The notes under the pieces: generated by a model
What the model saw: the letters and a program-made list of their open reading frames with translations, nothing else
What the model was told of the DNA's origin: nothing
Databases searched by the model: none
DNA from: an uncultured Clostridia bacterium
Lineage (GTDB): Bacteria > Bacillota > Clostridia > Oscillospirales > Ruminococcaceae
Length of the DNA: 64,000 bases
Direction: 5' to 3'
Assembly: GCA_947629945.1 (NCBI GenBank)
Contig: CANRFR010000001.1
Location: 1-64,000 of the forward strand
Part shown: one piece after another, positions 50,401-58,024 of the stretch
Position numbering within the stretch: position 1 is the stretch's first letter
Layout of the letters: the number at the start of each line of letters is the position of its first letter
Made by a program: the position numbers and the translations under genes

Positions 50401-51448
50401 TCCTACAGGGCACACTCACAACTACACTTCCGAAATCACTAAGAACGCGACCTGCACGACAGACGGCGTTATCACCTATACTTGCTCTTGCGGCGAAACC
50501 TATACCGAAACTATCCACGCAACAGGTCATACCGAAAGCGATTGGATAATCGACAAGGCAGCAACAACCGAGGAAAGCGGTTCTAAGCACACCGAGTGCA
50601 CGGTTTGCGGCGCTGTTCTCAAGACAGAGATCATCGACAAGCTTCCCGAGGAAGATGAGACCAGCGTTAATTTCTTCAAGGGCAACGCGACTTGCGGCTC
50701 TTGGAGTCAGGCAGTATCCTTTGACGTTAAGAAAAACGGCGGCAGCTTCGATCCGTCCATATTCAAGAAAGACGGTTATGTTTACGTTGAGTACGCTGCG
50801 GGCGGCGGCAATATGGAAATAATTCTGCAAAGCTGGTCAGGCGCAGCAGGTTGGGCGCGCGTAGCACCGTGTGATACGGGCGACGTAAATGGTCACAAGT
50901 TCGCTAAGTTCAGCTATGACGATATGGTAAGCGCATTCGGTTCTTCCGACTTCACAGGCAAACTTGACAAGTTCTATCTTGCGGCTGCGGAATATGGTAT
51001 CTCCGTATACAGCGCAAGCTATGTAAGCGGCAACAATTCCGGCGATAACGATGATGACGATGACGACAACAACGAAAGCGATCCTTACGTATCCGCTTTC
51101 TGGGGCGAGGCTTCTTGCGGCTCATGGGGTCAGGCTGTAAGCGTTGACACAGCAAAGAACGGCGGCAGCTTCAGCGCGGATTCCATCACGGACAACAGCT
51201 ACTTCTATGTAGAGTACACAGGTTCCGATGTTGAGCTTATCCTCCAGAGCTGGTCCGGCGGCGAGAACTGGGCTAAGGTACAGGCGTTCACCACAGGTAC
51301 CGCTAACGGTCACAATTTCGCTAAGTTCAGCTACAAGGATATAGTAAACGCGTTCGGTTCTGATTTCGGCAAACTCGACAGAATCTATGTTGGCGCGAAA
51401 GACGGCGGTATCACGGTTTATTCCGTTTGCTGCTGCTATCCGAGATAA
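47498..51448 (+). CDS. Secreted multimodular GH5 mannanase-type glycoside hydrolase with tandem CBM-like C-terminus
   Basis: GTG start at 47498 after AAAGGAGGAAATTTCA; 1316 residues. Signal to ~33; the GH5 barrel (~35-455) has E247 in WELSNEPR and E368 in FEEFG. Two X2 modules, a CBM11/CIA30-like sandwich and a third X2 follow as in the first enzyme. A longer Cys-rich region (~893-1048, two to three units) comes next. The end differs: two copies of a ~120-residue module (~1054-1175 and ~1195-1316) with GSW-QAVS, EIILQSWSG/ELILQSWSGG and FAKFSY motifs, joined by an Asp-rich linker. These look like carbohydrate-binding modules of ruminococci; family number not assigned. Same promoter and operator type as its neighbour. 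Confidence 0.9.
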   Translation: MATTKFMKRLISGTVAAVVVAGSIPLVNRLSSAQSYPEGFVYADNGKFMCDGAPYYYGGTNCYYLTYKSDSEVKNVFDNAQDMGLKVIRVWGNLDVGRKTGTTDKDGHQVFEGNNDGDGQKDGIYFQYWDDVADRPVVNEEADGLRKLDYVIKEAEKHDMKLIITFTNYWEAFGGMGQYVKWLQMKDGKSVSNGKVQPNDVCQFYTNETIKGWYKDYVKTLLNHENYYTKTALKDSPAVFAWELSNEPRCPADAHCEDDILYNWAKEMSAYVKSLDPNHMVSVGDEGFYNLSGNEINSNKLPNYPYSGYEGADFDKLMSLKTVDFGTPHMYVDQWGLKFGDSGDDDTQWIKRHAETTQKYKKPVIFEEFGLTDKTKRDATYQKWMDIVTGDTFDGIEYQGFNYWMIASYLDDGSLYQDYDGYTVYGPKGAVTDSTRTLLMEAAAEMTKKNIVNFTDKSEYDYDRSAGQDVTIKVTVQEGSIDGVEFNGKKLSSSDYTKSGNTIKIKNSFLKKQELGMYSAKILMTAGNSPKFTVRTTDSTLEMPEINPTDVSIDVNPKICSDVSISMDKKTSEFRGLIYNGTKLTENTDYTVDGDVVKINASFLKTLEAGAVEITFDFYEGEDRILNIAVSDSTGADELDTFEQYDSDDDLWNAYSKNEGGNDVGLKLVTENGSKKLAFTYNVGGSNNYCGVNHPMAVKDLSSFDGIEFEIEGNGSGNSFTLQLRDANDAYFEKEIKVDFTGVKKIQVPFSEFVSPSWDTNAGELDVTKINQFSFYAGKGTGETTTGTYYIDEVMGYYGVPIVDPYIVNKTGTYDGTNPVRVDLVLNGKYVDSVSYNGKELTGSVDYSVNGGQAIMSDKLLSTLGNGNHEFVFKFSNGKEDTFTLTVKKGEDVHTHSYTSKVTKAATCTEKGIETFTCSCGDTYTKEIPSLGHKWTFVNKVEPTETEQGYSVYKCENCGETKKDDFTAPTGHTHNYTSEITKNATCTTDGVITYTCSCGETYTETIHATGHTESDWIIDKAATTEESGSKHTECTVCGAVLKTEIIDKLPEEDETSVNFFKGNATCGSWSQAVSFDVKKNGGSFDPSIFKKDGYVYVEYAAGGGNMEIILQSWSGAAGWARVAPCDTGDVNGHKFAKFSYDDMVSAFGSSDFTGKLDKFYLAAAEYGISVYSASYVSGNNSGDNDDDDDDNNESDPYVSAFWGEASCGSWGQAVSVDTAKNGGSFSADSITDNSYFYVEYTGSDVELILQSWSGGENWAKVQAFTTGTANGHNFAKFSYKDIVNAFGSDFGKLDRIYVGAKDGGITVYSVCCCYPR

Positions 51449-51464
51449 TTTCATAACTCCTAAA

Positions 51465-51510
51465 TAAAAAACCGGCGCGGGGGCATAAGCTCCCGCGCTT
51501 CGGTTTTTTG
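51465..51510. terminator. Bidirectional terminator between GH5-2 and the acetyltransferase
   Basis: AAAAAACCGG-CGCGGG pairs with CCCGCG-CGGTTTTTT with small bulges. A- and T-runs on both flanks make it work both ways. Confidence 0.88.
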
Positions 51511-51534
51511 TTGATTTTCATAACGCGAAATCTC

Positions 51535-52068
51535 TCACGTAACGAGCTTGATCCGCTTTTCGGCGCGTCCGCCCAAATGACTTGCGTAAAGACTTCGGTA
51601 TTCCTCAAACGTTACGGGCTTGCCCGCAGTCAGCACTTCCAGATTTGTAAAGAAAACGTGCGCGGTAAAGCCCGCGGGCTTCATACCGTTTCTAAGGTAG
51701 AACTCGCGGCGTTTTTGGCGGGCTTCGAGGTTTTTGCAAGGTACGTCTACCGATTCTATCTCAAGAATAAAGCGGCTGTCCGAGTACTTTTTCATAAGCG
51801 CATTAAGCGCTTTCGAGCCTACTCCCTTGCCTCGAAGCTTCGGGGACACCGCGAAATAATCCAACATAACGACATCGTCGTGCTTTACGACGAAAGCCAG
51901 TCCCGCGAATTTGCCGTCGTTCGTTTTAATGGCGAAAAGTTCCGCCTCGCCCTTTTCGCGCTGCTTCAGAATAAATCGAAACGGCTTGCGCTCGACGCGC
52001 GGGAATGCGGCTCGGTACAGCCGTTTTATCTTGACAAGCGTTTCGTTGTCGGGATTTACAAGTTTCAT
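51535..52068 (-). CDS. GNAT-family N-acetyltransferase
   Basis: The product has 177 residues. The acetyl-CoA loop is RGKGVGSKAL in the canonical Q/RxxGxG/A position; LDYFAVSPKL is the preceding strand, and FYLRNGMKPAG fits motif B. Start at 52068 chosen by ACGAGGTATATT; an earlier start adds 7 residues without a site. The substrate is unknown (amine of a small molecule or protein). It faces the GH5 gene and is divergent from the PAP2 operon. Confidence 0.9.
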   Translation of the reverse strand: MKLVNPDNETLVKIKRLYRAAFPRVERKPFRFILKQREKGEAELFAIKTNDGKFAGLAFVVKHDDVVMLDYFAVSPKLRGKGVGSKALNALMKKYSDSRFILEIESVDVPCKNLEARQKRREFYLRNGMKPAGFTAHVFFTNLEVLTAGKPVTFEEYRSLYASHLGGRAEKRIKLVT

Positions 52069-52261
52069 AATATACCTCGTTAAAATCAAGTTTCTTGCAT
52101 TTATACTATTATAGCATTATCTCTGCTGTTTGTCAACAGAGGAGATATTTTGAAACTTTGTTGTTTGGGGTTGAATGGGCAGTTTGACAAAGATATATGT
52201 TATATTTTCCAAATAATGAAACAATATTTTGTTAATGTTTCACAAAAATTAACTAATTGGC

Positions 52262-52290
52262 TTGACAAACCGTCAAAAATGCTATATAAT
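52262..52290 (+). promoter_or_regulatory. Promoter of the PAP2-GntR-ABC operon
   Basis: TTGACA (52262-52267), 17 bp, TATAAT (52285-52290). Upstream, 52069-52261 is AT-rich and holds no gene that I can support. Confidence 0.85.
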
Positions 52291-52332
52291 TGTACTAGTA
52301 ATAATAGCACAATTGGAATCAAGAGGTGAAAA

Positions 52333-52902
52333 ATGGAACTTATCCAAAAGGTGGATCTAAACATTTTAAATTGGATACAGACACATTTGAAATGCGTTTT
52401 TTTGGACGTTATAATGCCCGCGTTAAGCGCGTTGTGCGACAACGGAGAGATTTGGCTGGCGTGCGGTTTGGGTTTGATAATTTTGAGAAAATACCGAAAA
52501 CAGGGTATTCTTATGGCAGTGAGCATTATGGTGTGCGTTATCATCGGCAATCTGGTTTTGAAGCAAGCCGCAGCAAGACCGCGCCCGTGTTGGATAAACG
52601 AAAGCGTTCCATTGCTGATTGAAAGCCCGTCGGATTATTCGTTCCCGTCGGGACATACGCTTATTTCTGCGGCGGGCGCCGTCTCGGTGTTTATGGCAAA
52701 CCGCAAATTCGGGTGGGCAGCGTTTCCGTTGGCGGCTTTGATAGCGTTTTCGCGGCTGTATCTTTACGTTCATTTTCCGTCCGACGTGCTTGTCGGGGCG
52801 GCGATCGGTACGTTTGTGACGATCGTAATATTTAAATTCGGAGGTAAACTTTACGATCATATCTTGGAAGAATTCAACAAACTGCGAAAGGAGCTGCAAT
52901 GA
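52333..52902 (+). CDS. PAP2-family membrane phosphatase
   Basis: The product has 189 residues with about five membrane segments. All three PAP2 motifs are present: KQAAARPRP, PSGH (~105-108), and SRLYLYVHFPSD (~140-151). Family role: removal of phosphate from lipid substrates such as undecaprenyl diphosphate or phosphatidate at the membrane. Its stop overlaps the GntR gene (ATGA). In front of a YtrA-type ABC operon it suggests cell-wall-lipid recycling or antibiotic stress defence (inference). Confidence 0.93.
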   Translation: MELIQKVDLNILNWIQTHLKCVFLDVIMPALSALCDNGEIWLACGLGLIILRKYRKQGILMAVSIMVCVIIGNLVLKQAAARPRPCWINESVPLLIESPSDYSFPSGHTLISAAGAVSVFMANRKFGWAAFPLAALIAFSRLYLYVHFPSDVLVGAAIGTFVTIVIFKFGGKLYDHILEEFNKLRKELQ

Positions 52903-53258
52903 TAAGTATAGATGTTACGGGCAGAACGCCTATCTACGAGCAGATCTACCGCGCGGTGTGCGGAGAGATAGCACGCGGCGTTCTTAAAGAAAACGACAGG
53001 ATCACCGCCTCGCGGACTTTGGCGCAGCAGCTCGGCTTAAACCCGAACACGGTCGCGAAAGCCTATCAAATGCTGGAGCGCGACGGGATAATCTACACTG
53101 TGTCGGGACGCGGCAGCTTTGTGGCGGCGGCTGACGGCAAGGCGAATTCCGCTTTAACAAAGGATTTTGAGGAAAAAGCGCGTGAAGCGCTGAAAGCGGG
53201 AGCTTCGGCGGAGACGCTTATCGGCATCATAGAACGCTTGAAAGGAGAACTGCAATGA
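52899..53258 (+). CDS. GntR-family regulator, YtrA subfamily
   Basis: The product has 119 residues. Winged helix PIYEQIYRAVCGEIARG, SRTLAQQLGLNPNTVAKAYQ and GRGSFV (~1-75), and a short helical tail. It overlaps PAP2 and the ATPase gene by 4 bp each, so it is made with the transporter. It probably represses the operon in the absence of an inducer such as a wall-active compound. Confidence 0.92.
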   Translation: MISIDVTGRTPIYEQIYRAVCGEIARGVLKENDRITASRTLAQQLGLNPNTVAKAYQMLERDGIIYTVSGRGSFVAAADGKANSALTKDFEEKAREALKAGASAETLIGIIERLKGELQ

Positions 53259-54193
53259 TCGAGATCAACAACGCGAGTATGATATTCGCGAAAAAGGGCT
53301 TGGGAAAAGCCGAACCAAACGACGGATTTAAAGCTCTCGACAACATATCGCTCACTATTCCGGACGGCTGCATTTACGGGTTTCTCGGCTCCAACGGCGC
53401 GGGAAAATCGACGCTGCTGCGAATGATGTGCGGTGTTTACAGAACGGAGCAGGGCAGCGTAAAGATAGACGGCGAGGACGTTTTCGACAACCCTGTCGCG
53501 AAAGCGAAGATATTCTTCGTAAACGACGAGACTGTTCAGTTTACTAAATTCACTTTGGACGGCTTGGCAAGATACTACGCGAGTTATTTCGACAGCTTTT
53601 CCTACGCGACTTACGACCGCTTGGTAACAAAGCTGCAATTGCCGCGCAAAAAGCGTATGAGCGAGTTCTCGAAAGGTATGAAGCGGCAGGCGGTCGTGAT
53701 AATAGGACTGGCGTGCAACACCAAATATCTGCTGTTGGACGAAGCGTTCGACGGTCTCGACCCCGCGATGAGAAAATTCATCAAGCAAATAATCGTAAAC
53801 GAGCTTATCGACCGTCAGGCGACGATGGTGGTGTCATCGCACAATATTGTGGAGATAAACGAGCTGTGCGACCGCGCTATGCTGATACATCAAGGTCAGA
53901 TGATATTTGCTGATGAAATCGACAACATCAAGAGCGGCTTCGGAAAAATTCAGCTTGCGAGGGGCAGCGGCGCGGTAACGGAAGCGGAAATGAAAGCCGC
54001 GGGACTTGCGGTTATGCAGTATTCCGTAATGGGCAGCGTGGCACAGGCGGTTGTGCGCGGTTCGAAGGAATGGATAACCGAGAAAATGGGTACGCTTAAC
54101 TGCGACATCAGCGAGTTCATTCCGCTGACTTTGGAAGAAATATTTATTTATGAATTGGAGGCGAGAGGCTATGGAGCAAATATCATCGGTTAA
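53255..54193 (+). CDS. ABC transporter ATP-binding protein
   Basis: The product has 312 residues. Walker A is GSNGAGKST; the signature reads FSKGMKRQ rather than LSGGQ; Walker B is LLLDEAFDGLD; the switch His is in SSHNI. A ~90-residue C-terminal extension follows. It starts 4 bp inside gntR and overlaps the permease by 23 bp. With the permease at 54171 it makes an ABC-2-type exporter. Confidence 0.93.
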   Translation: MIEINNASMIFAKKGLGKAEPNDGFKALDNISLTIPDGCIYGFLGSNGAGKSTLLRMMCGVYRTEQGSVKIDGEDVFDNPVAKAKIFFVNDETVQFTKFTLDGLARYYASYFDSFSYATYDRLVTKLQLPRKKRMSEFSKGMKRQAVVIIGLACNTKYLLLDEAFDGLDPAMRKFIKQIIVNELIDRQATMVVSSHNIVEINELCDRAMLIHQGQMIFADEIDNIKSGFGKIQLARGSGAVTEAEMKAAGLAVMQYSVMGSVAQAVVRGSKEWITEKMGTLNCDISEFIPLTLEEIFIYELEARGYGANIIG

Positions 54194-55793
54194 AACTAAC
54201 TCAACAAACGGCTATAAGATAACATTTAAGAAAATCGCGCGTGCCGCCGCCGCGGAGGTTCGCGTTCACAAAAAACTCGCCATAATCACGTTCGTGCTGT
54301 ACGGCGTGGCGTTTCTGCTATTCGCGTTCAATGGGTATGTATTTGGACGACCGGATAAAGTTATTCCCGGCGATATCGACACCTACGGAACTTTTGAGCC
54401 TTCGGGCTGGGGTACGGCGTTCGCAGTGGGCGGCATTATCGTAAGCTTCTTTACGGCGCTGAACGTTTTCCGCGACGCAAATAATCAGCAGCTCTGCGAT
54501 GTGGCGATGGCTCTGCCGATAAAGGCTGTCGAGCGCTTTTTCTCGAAGCTGCTGTGCCTGTTTTATATCCAGACAGCGCCGCTTATCGTTTCTGTATTGG
54601 GCGGCAATGCCATAGCCATTCTGTTCGGCAGTATACAGTTTGACGGGTTCTTAAGACCGGATGTATCAACGACGTTGTTTTTGATGACTGTCGGTATGTT
54701 GGCGATGAGTTTGTACACGATGTCGATAGTGACGCTGTGCGCGTGCTGCTGCGGCGCAGTTGCCGAGAGCGCGTATTTCTCGATAATTCTGATGTTTATA
54801 ACGAACGCGCTGCCTATTGCTTTTGTCGATAACATAATGGCGCGAACCTCGGGCTTCTCGCATAATTACATCCTTTTTTCATCAAATAATATGGGTATCA
54901 ACGTGAAGTTCTGGGGCTTCTTGAGTCTTTTCGGCGGTGACGAGGAACAGGTACTGTTTCAGTGCGGTATAAGCTGTCTTATCTCGCTTGCCGTAATGTT
55001 TTCCGCGATATTCATTTACAAAAAGCGCGACGCGCGTACGGTCGGAAAGCCGATAGCAAGCCGCGTGTTCTTTGAGATAATTATGGCGGCAAGCTGTTTT
55101 ACCGTATTCATGCTGGGCGCTATGAGCGAGGGCGCGATGTGGGGCGTGCTGATAGCGGCAGTGGCGTATGTGATCGTAAATATCATAGTGACACGCGCAA
55201 AAATCAACTTTAAATCGTTCTTAATATGGTCGGGAAAGTTTTTGGCGACGCTGGCGGCTTTTACCGTGCTGATGGTTGCTACAGTTAAGACCGGCGCGTT
55301 CGGGTTTTACAAAACGCGTCCCGAAACCAAGTATCTGGAGGATGCGGTGTTTACGGTAAACATTTACGACTACTCTAACGACTATTTCCACGTTTACAAC
55401 AAGGAATTATGCTCCGGCGTTTTGACTGCCGAGCAGGCGGACGAGGTTATGAAGATATGCCAAAAGCACATTTCTCACGGCATTATGAACGTTAATCCCC
55501 TAAACGTTATATTCGATCAAAGAACCTCTGTCGTGTGCGTGGACGCTAACAGCGACAAATATTACACGCCTTGTCCTCGTCCGAGTTTCCAGTTCGACAA
55601 TCATTATGACAGTTCGCACTTTATCAGGTATAACGATGCTTTTTCGCTGAATTACTCGCAGCGCATTCGCGTCAGCCCAAAGGACGCTGCCGCGCTTCTT
55701 AAGGAGCTTAAAGACAGCGGTCTCTTTGATGATGTACTCAATGACGACGCATACGACGACAGCGCTTACCCGGAAACGGCGCTCCCCGTTTAA
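54171..55793 (+). CDS. ABC-2-type permease with large extracytoplasmic part
   Basis: The product has 540 residues from the ATG at 54171 (GGAGGCGAGAGGCT upstream). A cytosolic N-terminus, one membrane helix at ~38-58, a small loop, then clusters of helices up to ~410 and a soluble C-terminal domain (~410-540) with Tyr- and Asp-rich segments. The single fused permease replaces the two separate permeases of the other YtrA operon. Substrate unknown. A terminator at 55799 ends the operon. Confidence 0.87.
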   Translation: MEQISSVKTNSTNGYKITFKKIARAAAAEVRVHKKLAIITFVLYGVAFLLFAFNGYVFGRPDKVIPGDIDTYGTFEPSGWGTAFAVGGIIVSFFTALNVFRDANNQQLCDVAMALPIKAVERFFSKLLCLFYIQTAPLIVSVLGGNAIAILFGSIQFDGFLRPDVSTTLFLMTVGMLAMSLYTMSIVTLCACCCGAVAESAYFSIILMFITNALPIAFVDNIMARTSGFSHNYILFSSNNMGINVKFWGFLSLFGGDEEQVLFQCGISCLISLAVMFSAIFIYKKRDARTVGKPIASRVFFEIIMAASCFTVFMLGAMSEGAMWGVLIAAVAYVIVNIIVTRAKINFKSFLIWSGKFLATLAAFTVLMVATVKTGAFGFYKTRPETKYLEDAVFTVNIYDYSNDYFHVYNKELCSGVLTAEQADEVMKICQKHISHGIMNVNPLNVIFDQRTSVVCVDANSDKYYTPCPRPSFQFDNHYDSSHFIRYNDAFSLNYSQRIRVSPKDAAALLKELKDSGLFDDVLNDDAYDDSAYPETALPV

Positions 55794-55798
55794 ACTTA

Positions 55799-55833
55799 TA
55801 AAAGGCTTTGCGTTAAAAGCGCGGAGCCTTTTC
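55799..55833 (+). terminator. Terminator of the PAP2-GntR-ABC operon
   Basis: AAAAGGCT pairs with AGCCTTTT, with an inner CG stem, and is followed by CTCTT. Confidence 0.7.
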
Positions 55834-55835
55834 TC

Positions 55836-55864
55836 TTGACAGAACTCTTTCAAAGCTGTATAAT
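55836..55864 (+). promoter_or_regulatory. Promoter of the clostripain-like gene
   Basis: TTGACA (55836-55841), 17 bp, TATAAT (55859-55864), directly after the previous terminator. Confidence 0.88.
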
Positions 55865-55916
55865 ATATAGGGAAGCCTTGATTTAATCAGCACTTCCATA
55901 GAAAGGAACAGTCGAT

Positions 55917-57938
55917 ATGAGATTTAAAAGGATAGCGGCGGGCGTGCTGTGCGCCGCGCTTGGGATAACGCTGGGCGGCTGCGGAAAAATTCCCGAACTG
56001 TCCGAGGACGGCTCTCCGCCGAAAGAAGCGTCGGTGAAAACCGTCAAGCTTTCCGACAGCGGAGAGCTTGACATCACGCGAAAGGATATCGGAAATACGC
56101 CGATGGGCGAGGACGGCTCTTGGACGGTGTTCGTTTATATGAGCGGCTCCAATCTGGAAAGCGCCGCGGGCAAGGCAACAGAGGACTTGAACGAAATGCT
56201 TGCCGCTGCCACGGGGAAGAACGTGCGCTTTATAATCCAAACCGGCGGTGCGGCGGCTTGGAAAAATGATTTTGTGACCGCCGACAAGCTCTGTCGATTT
56301 GAAATAAGCGGCAGCAAGCGCAAAGAATTGGCGCGGCTTCCGTCCGCTTCTATGGCGAAGGGCGCGACCTTGCGGAGTTTTTTGAAATGGGGCGTGGAGA
56401 ATTATCCCGCCGCCAAAATGGGAGTTGTGTTCTGGGGTCACGGCAAGGGCGCTCTTGGCGGAGTTTGCAAGGATAACCGCTTCGACGAAGATTATTTGCA
56501 GCTTTCCGACTTAAACAACGCGCTTGCGGAAGTCAGCGAAAATATGACGGACAAATTCGAGTTTCTGGGCTTCGACAACTGCTATATGGGAACTCTGGAG
56601 ACTGCCGACATTGCCGCGTCTTACGCGAGGTATATGATAGGCTCCGAGGAACTGGAACCCGCGGGAGGGTGGGATTACACGGCTCTCGGAAATCTTCTCG
56701 GCGAACAGCCCGAAGCCGATTGGGACGTTATTTCCAAAACGCTTTGCGACGGCTTTTTTGACTCGAACTTTGACAGCGAAATAGCTGCCGGAGCGACCTT
56801 TTCGGTAACGGAGCTTTCAAAGCTGGACGATATCGTGTGCGAGTTGAACGGCTATTCCGCCGAACTGTGTGAAAAGCTAAAAGACAGGAAAACTCTTGCA
56901 GAATTTCAAAGCGCTCTTGAAAATGCCGAACACTTTGGCGATGACGGCGGTTACGACGGTTTTGGCAACACCGCCGACCTCGCGGACTTTGCGCGCGCGG
57001 GCAAATCGCTTTCCAAAAGAGCGGACGAGCTTTTGAACGCGATAGAAGCCGCAACGGTCTATAAACGGCTCGGGGAGGAGCACCCGAACGCCTGCGGACT
57101 TTCGGTGTACTACCCGTTTAAGCCCAACGGCGCCGAGGAAATGCGGAAGTTCGCGGACATCTCGGTTTGCCCGTACTATTTTGCACAAGCGGAGCTTACG
57201 CTCCGAGCCGCCTCGCCCGCAATGGAACTTTCGGATTTTGATAAAAACGAGACCACGAGTCTGTGGTGCGGCGATAGCAACGAAAATTCTCACGAGTTGT
57301 ACGGACTTTTCGGTGAAGAACTCGGCAAAAACAAGGACGGAAGCCGCATAAGTTCGCTTATTGAATTCAGCAAACAGCCCGAACTTAAAAACGAGCAGTA
57401 TTCTTTGACCGTAAAGCCCGAGTCGCTGAAATACATTAAAAGCGTCGGAATGAACGTTTGCAGTGCGCAAGCCGACCACAAGTTCTACGAGTTGGGCACG
57501 AAAAGCTGCGCTAACGCCGATTGGAGCGGCGGGGAGTTTTCGGACACTTTTAACGGAAAATGGTTCTTGCTGCCTAATAAAGAGCCGCTGCCCACAAAGC
57601 CGAAAAGCTTCGGCGGTTACGTCGCGAGGGTGAGCGAGAACGGCATAGAATGTGCTTTGAGCTTCACAAGCGCTCAAAACGAAGTCAGCCTTTTGGGTGA
57701 ATGGAGAAACCGCACCGTTTCTGCGTGCTATGATGTTTGCACTTATGACAATGACAGGTTCTCAACGGAAACGGGAACCGAGTATACCTTTGGCGAAAGC
57801 CCTCAACTTGTTTACGGTGATTTGAGCGACGGCGATTATTTCTATCTGATTGCGGTAACGGATATCTGGGGCGGCGAATATCATTCGGAAATCGTGAATT
57901 TCTCAATTAAAAACGGCAGTTTGATTTTTCAAAACTAA
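55917..57938 (+). CDS. Clostripain-family (C11) cysteine protease lipoprotein
   Basis: The product has 673 residues. A lipobox puts the lipidated Cys at C22 (LGGC), so it should be held outside the membrane. The C11 catalytic dyad is visible: H175 in WGHGKG and C222 in DNCYMG, with the family start YMSGSNLES near ~77. The C-terminal ~250 residues are beta-rich and may bind substrate. C11 peptidases cut after Arg or Lys and often need self-cleavage; a basic cleavage site was not identified here. It is transcribed alone. The host-protein or surface-protein substrate is unknown. Confidence 0.92.
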   Translation: MRFKRIAAGVLCAALGITLGGCGKIPELSEDGSPPKEASVKTVKLSDSGELDITRKDIGNTPMGEDGSWTVFVYMSGSNLESAAGKATEDLNEMLAAATGKNVRFIIQTGGAAAWKNDFVTADKLCRFEISGSKRKELARLPSASMAKGATLRSFLKWGVENYPAAKMGVVFWGHGKGALGGVCKDNRFDEDYLQLSDLNNALAEVSENMTDKFEFLGFDNCYMGTLETADIAASYARYMIGSEELEPAGGWDYTALGNLLGEQPEADWDVISKTLCDGFFDSNFDSEIAAGATFSVTELSKLDDIVCELNGYSAELCEKLKDRKTLAEFQSALENAEHFGDDGGYDGFGNTADLADFARAGKSLSKRADELLNAIEAATVYKRLGEEHPNACGLSVYYPFKPNGAEEMRKFADISVCPYYFAQAELTLRAASPAMELSDFDKNETTSLWCGDSNENSHELYGLFGEELGKNKDGSRISSLIEFSKQPELKNEQYSLTVKPESLKYIKSVGMNVCSAQADHKFYELGTKSCANADWSGGEFSDTFNGKWFLLPNKEPLPTKPKSFGGYVARVSENGIECALSFTSAQNEVSLLGEWRNRTVSACYDVCTYDNDRFSTETGTEYTFGESPQLVYGDLSDGDYFYLIAVTDIWGGEYHSEIVNFSIKNGSLIFQN

Positions 57939-57949
57939 AAATAATAAAC

Positions 57950-57997
57950 AAACGCGTCTTCCGTATCAAACGGGAGACGCGTTTATGTTTATTTTGC
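57950..57997. terminator. Bidirectional terminator between the clostripain and GH25 genes
   Basis: AAACGCGTCTTCCG pairs with CGGGAGACGCGTTT, with T-rich flanks on both strands; it serves both convergent genes. Confidence 0.87.
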
Positions 57998-58024
57998 TTT
58001 TAAATTACCGCAAGGATCAAGCTG

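Noticed and set aside
48737-50830. 697-residue antisense ORF opposite the second GH5 gene
   Set aside because: Lies wholly inside a well-supported modular gene, follows its repeat composition and shows no recognisable domain.
42929-51448. Cellulosomal (dockerin-bearing) enzymes
   Set aside because: No dockerin calcium-loop repeats or cohesins are seen in either protein; both end in other modules.
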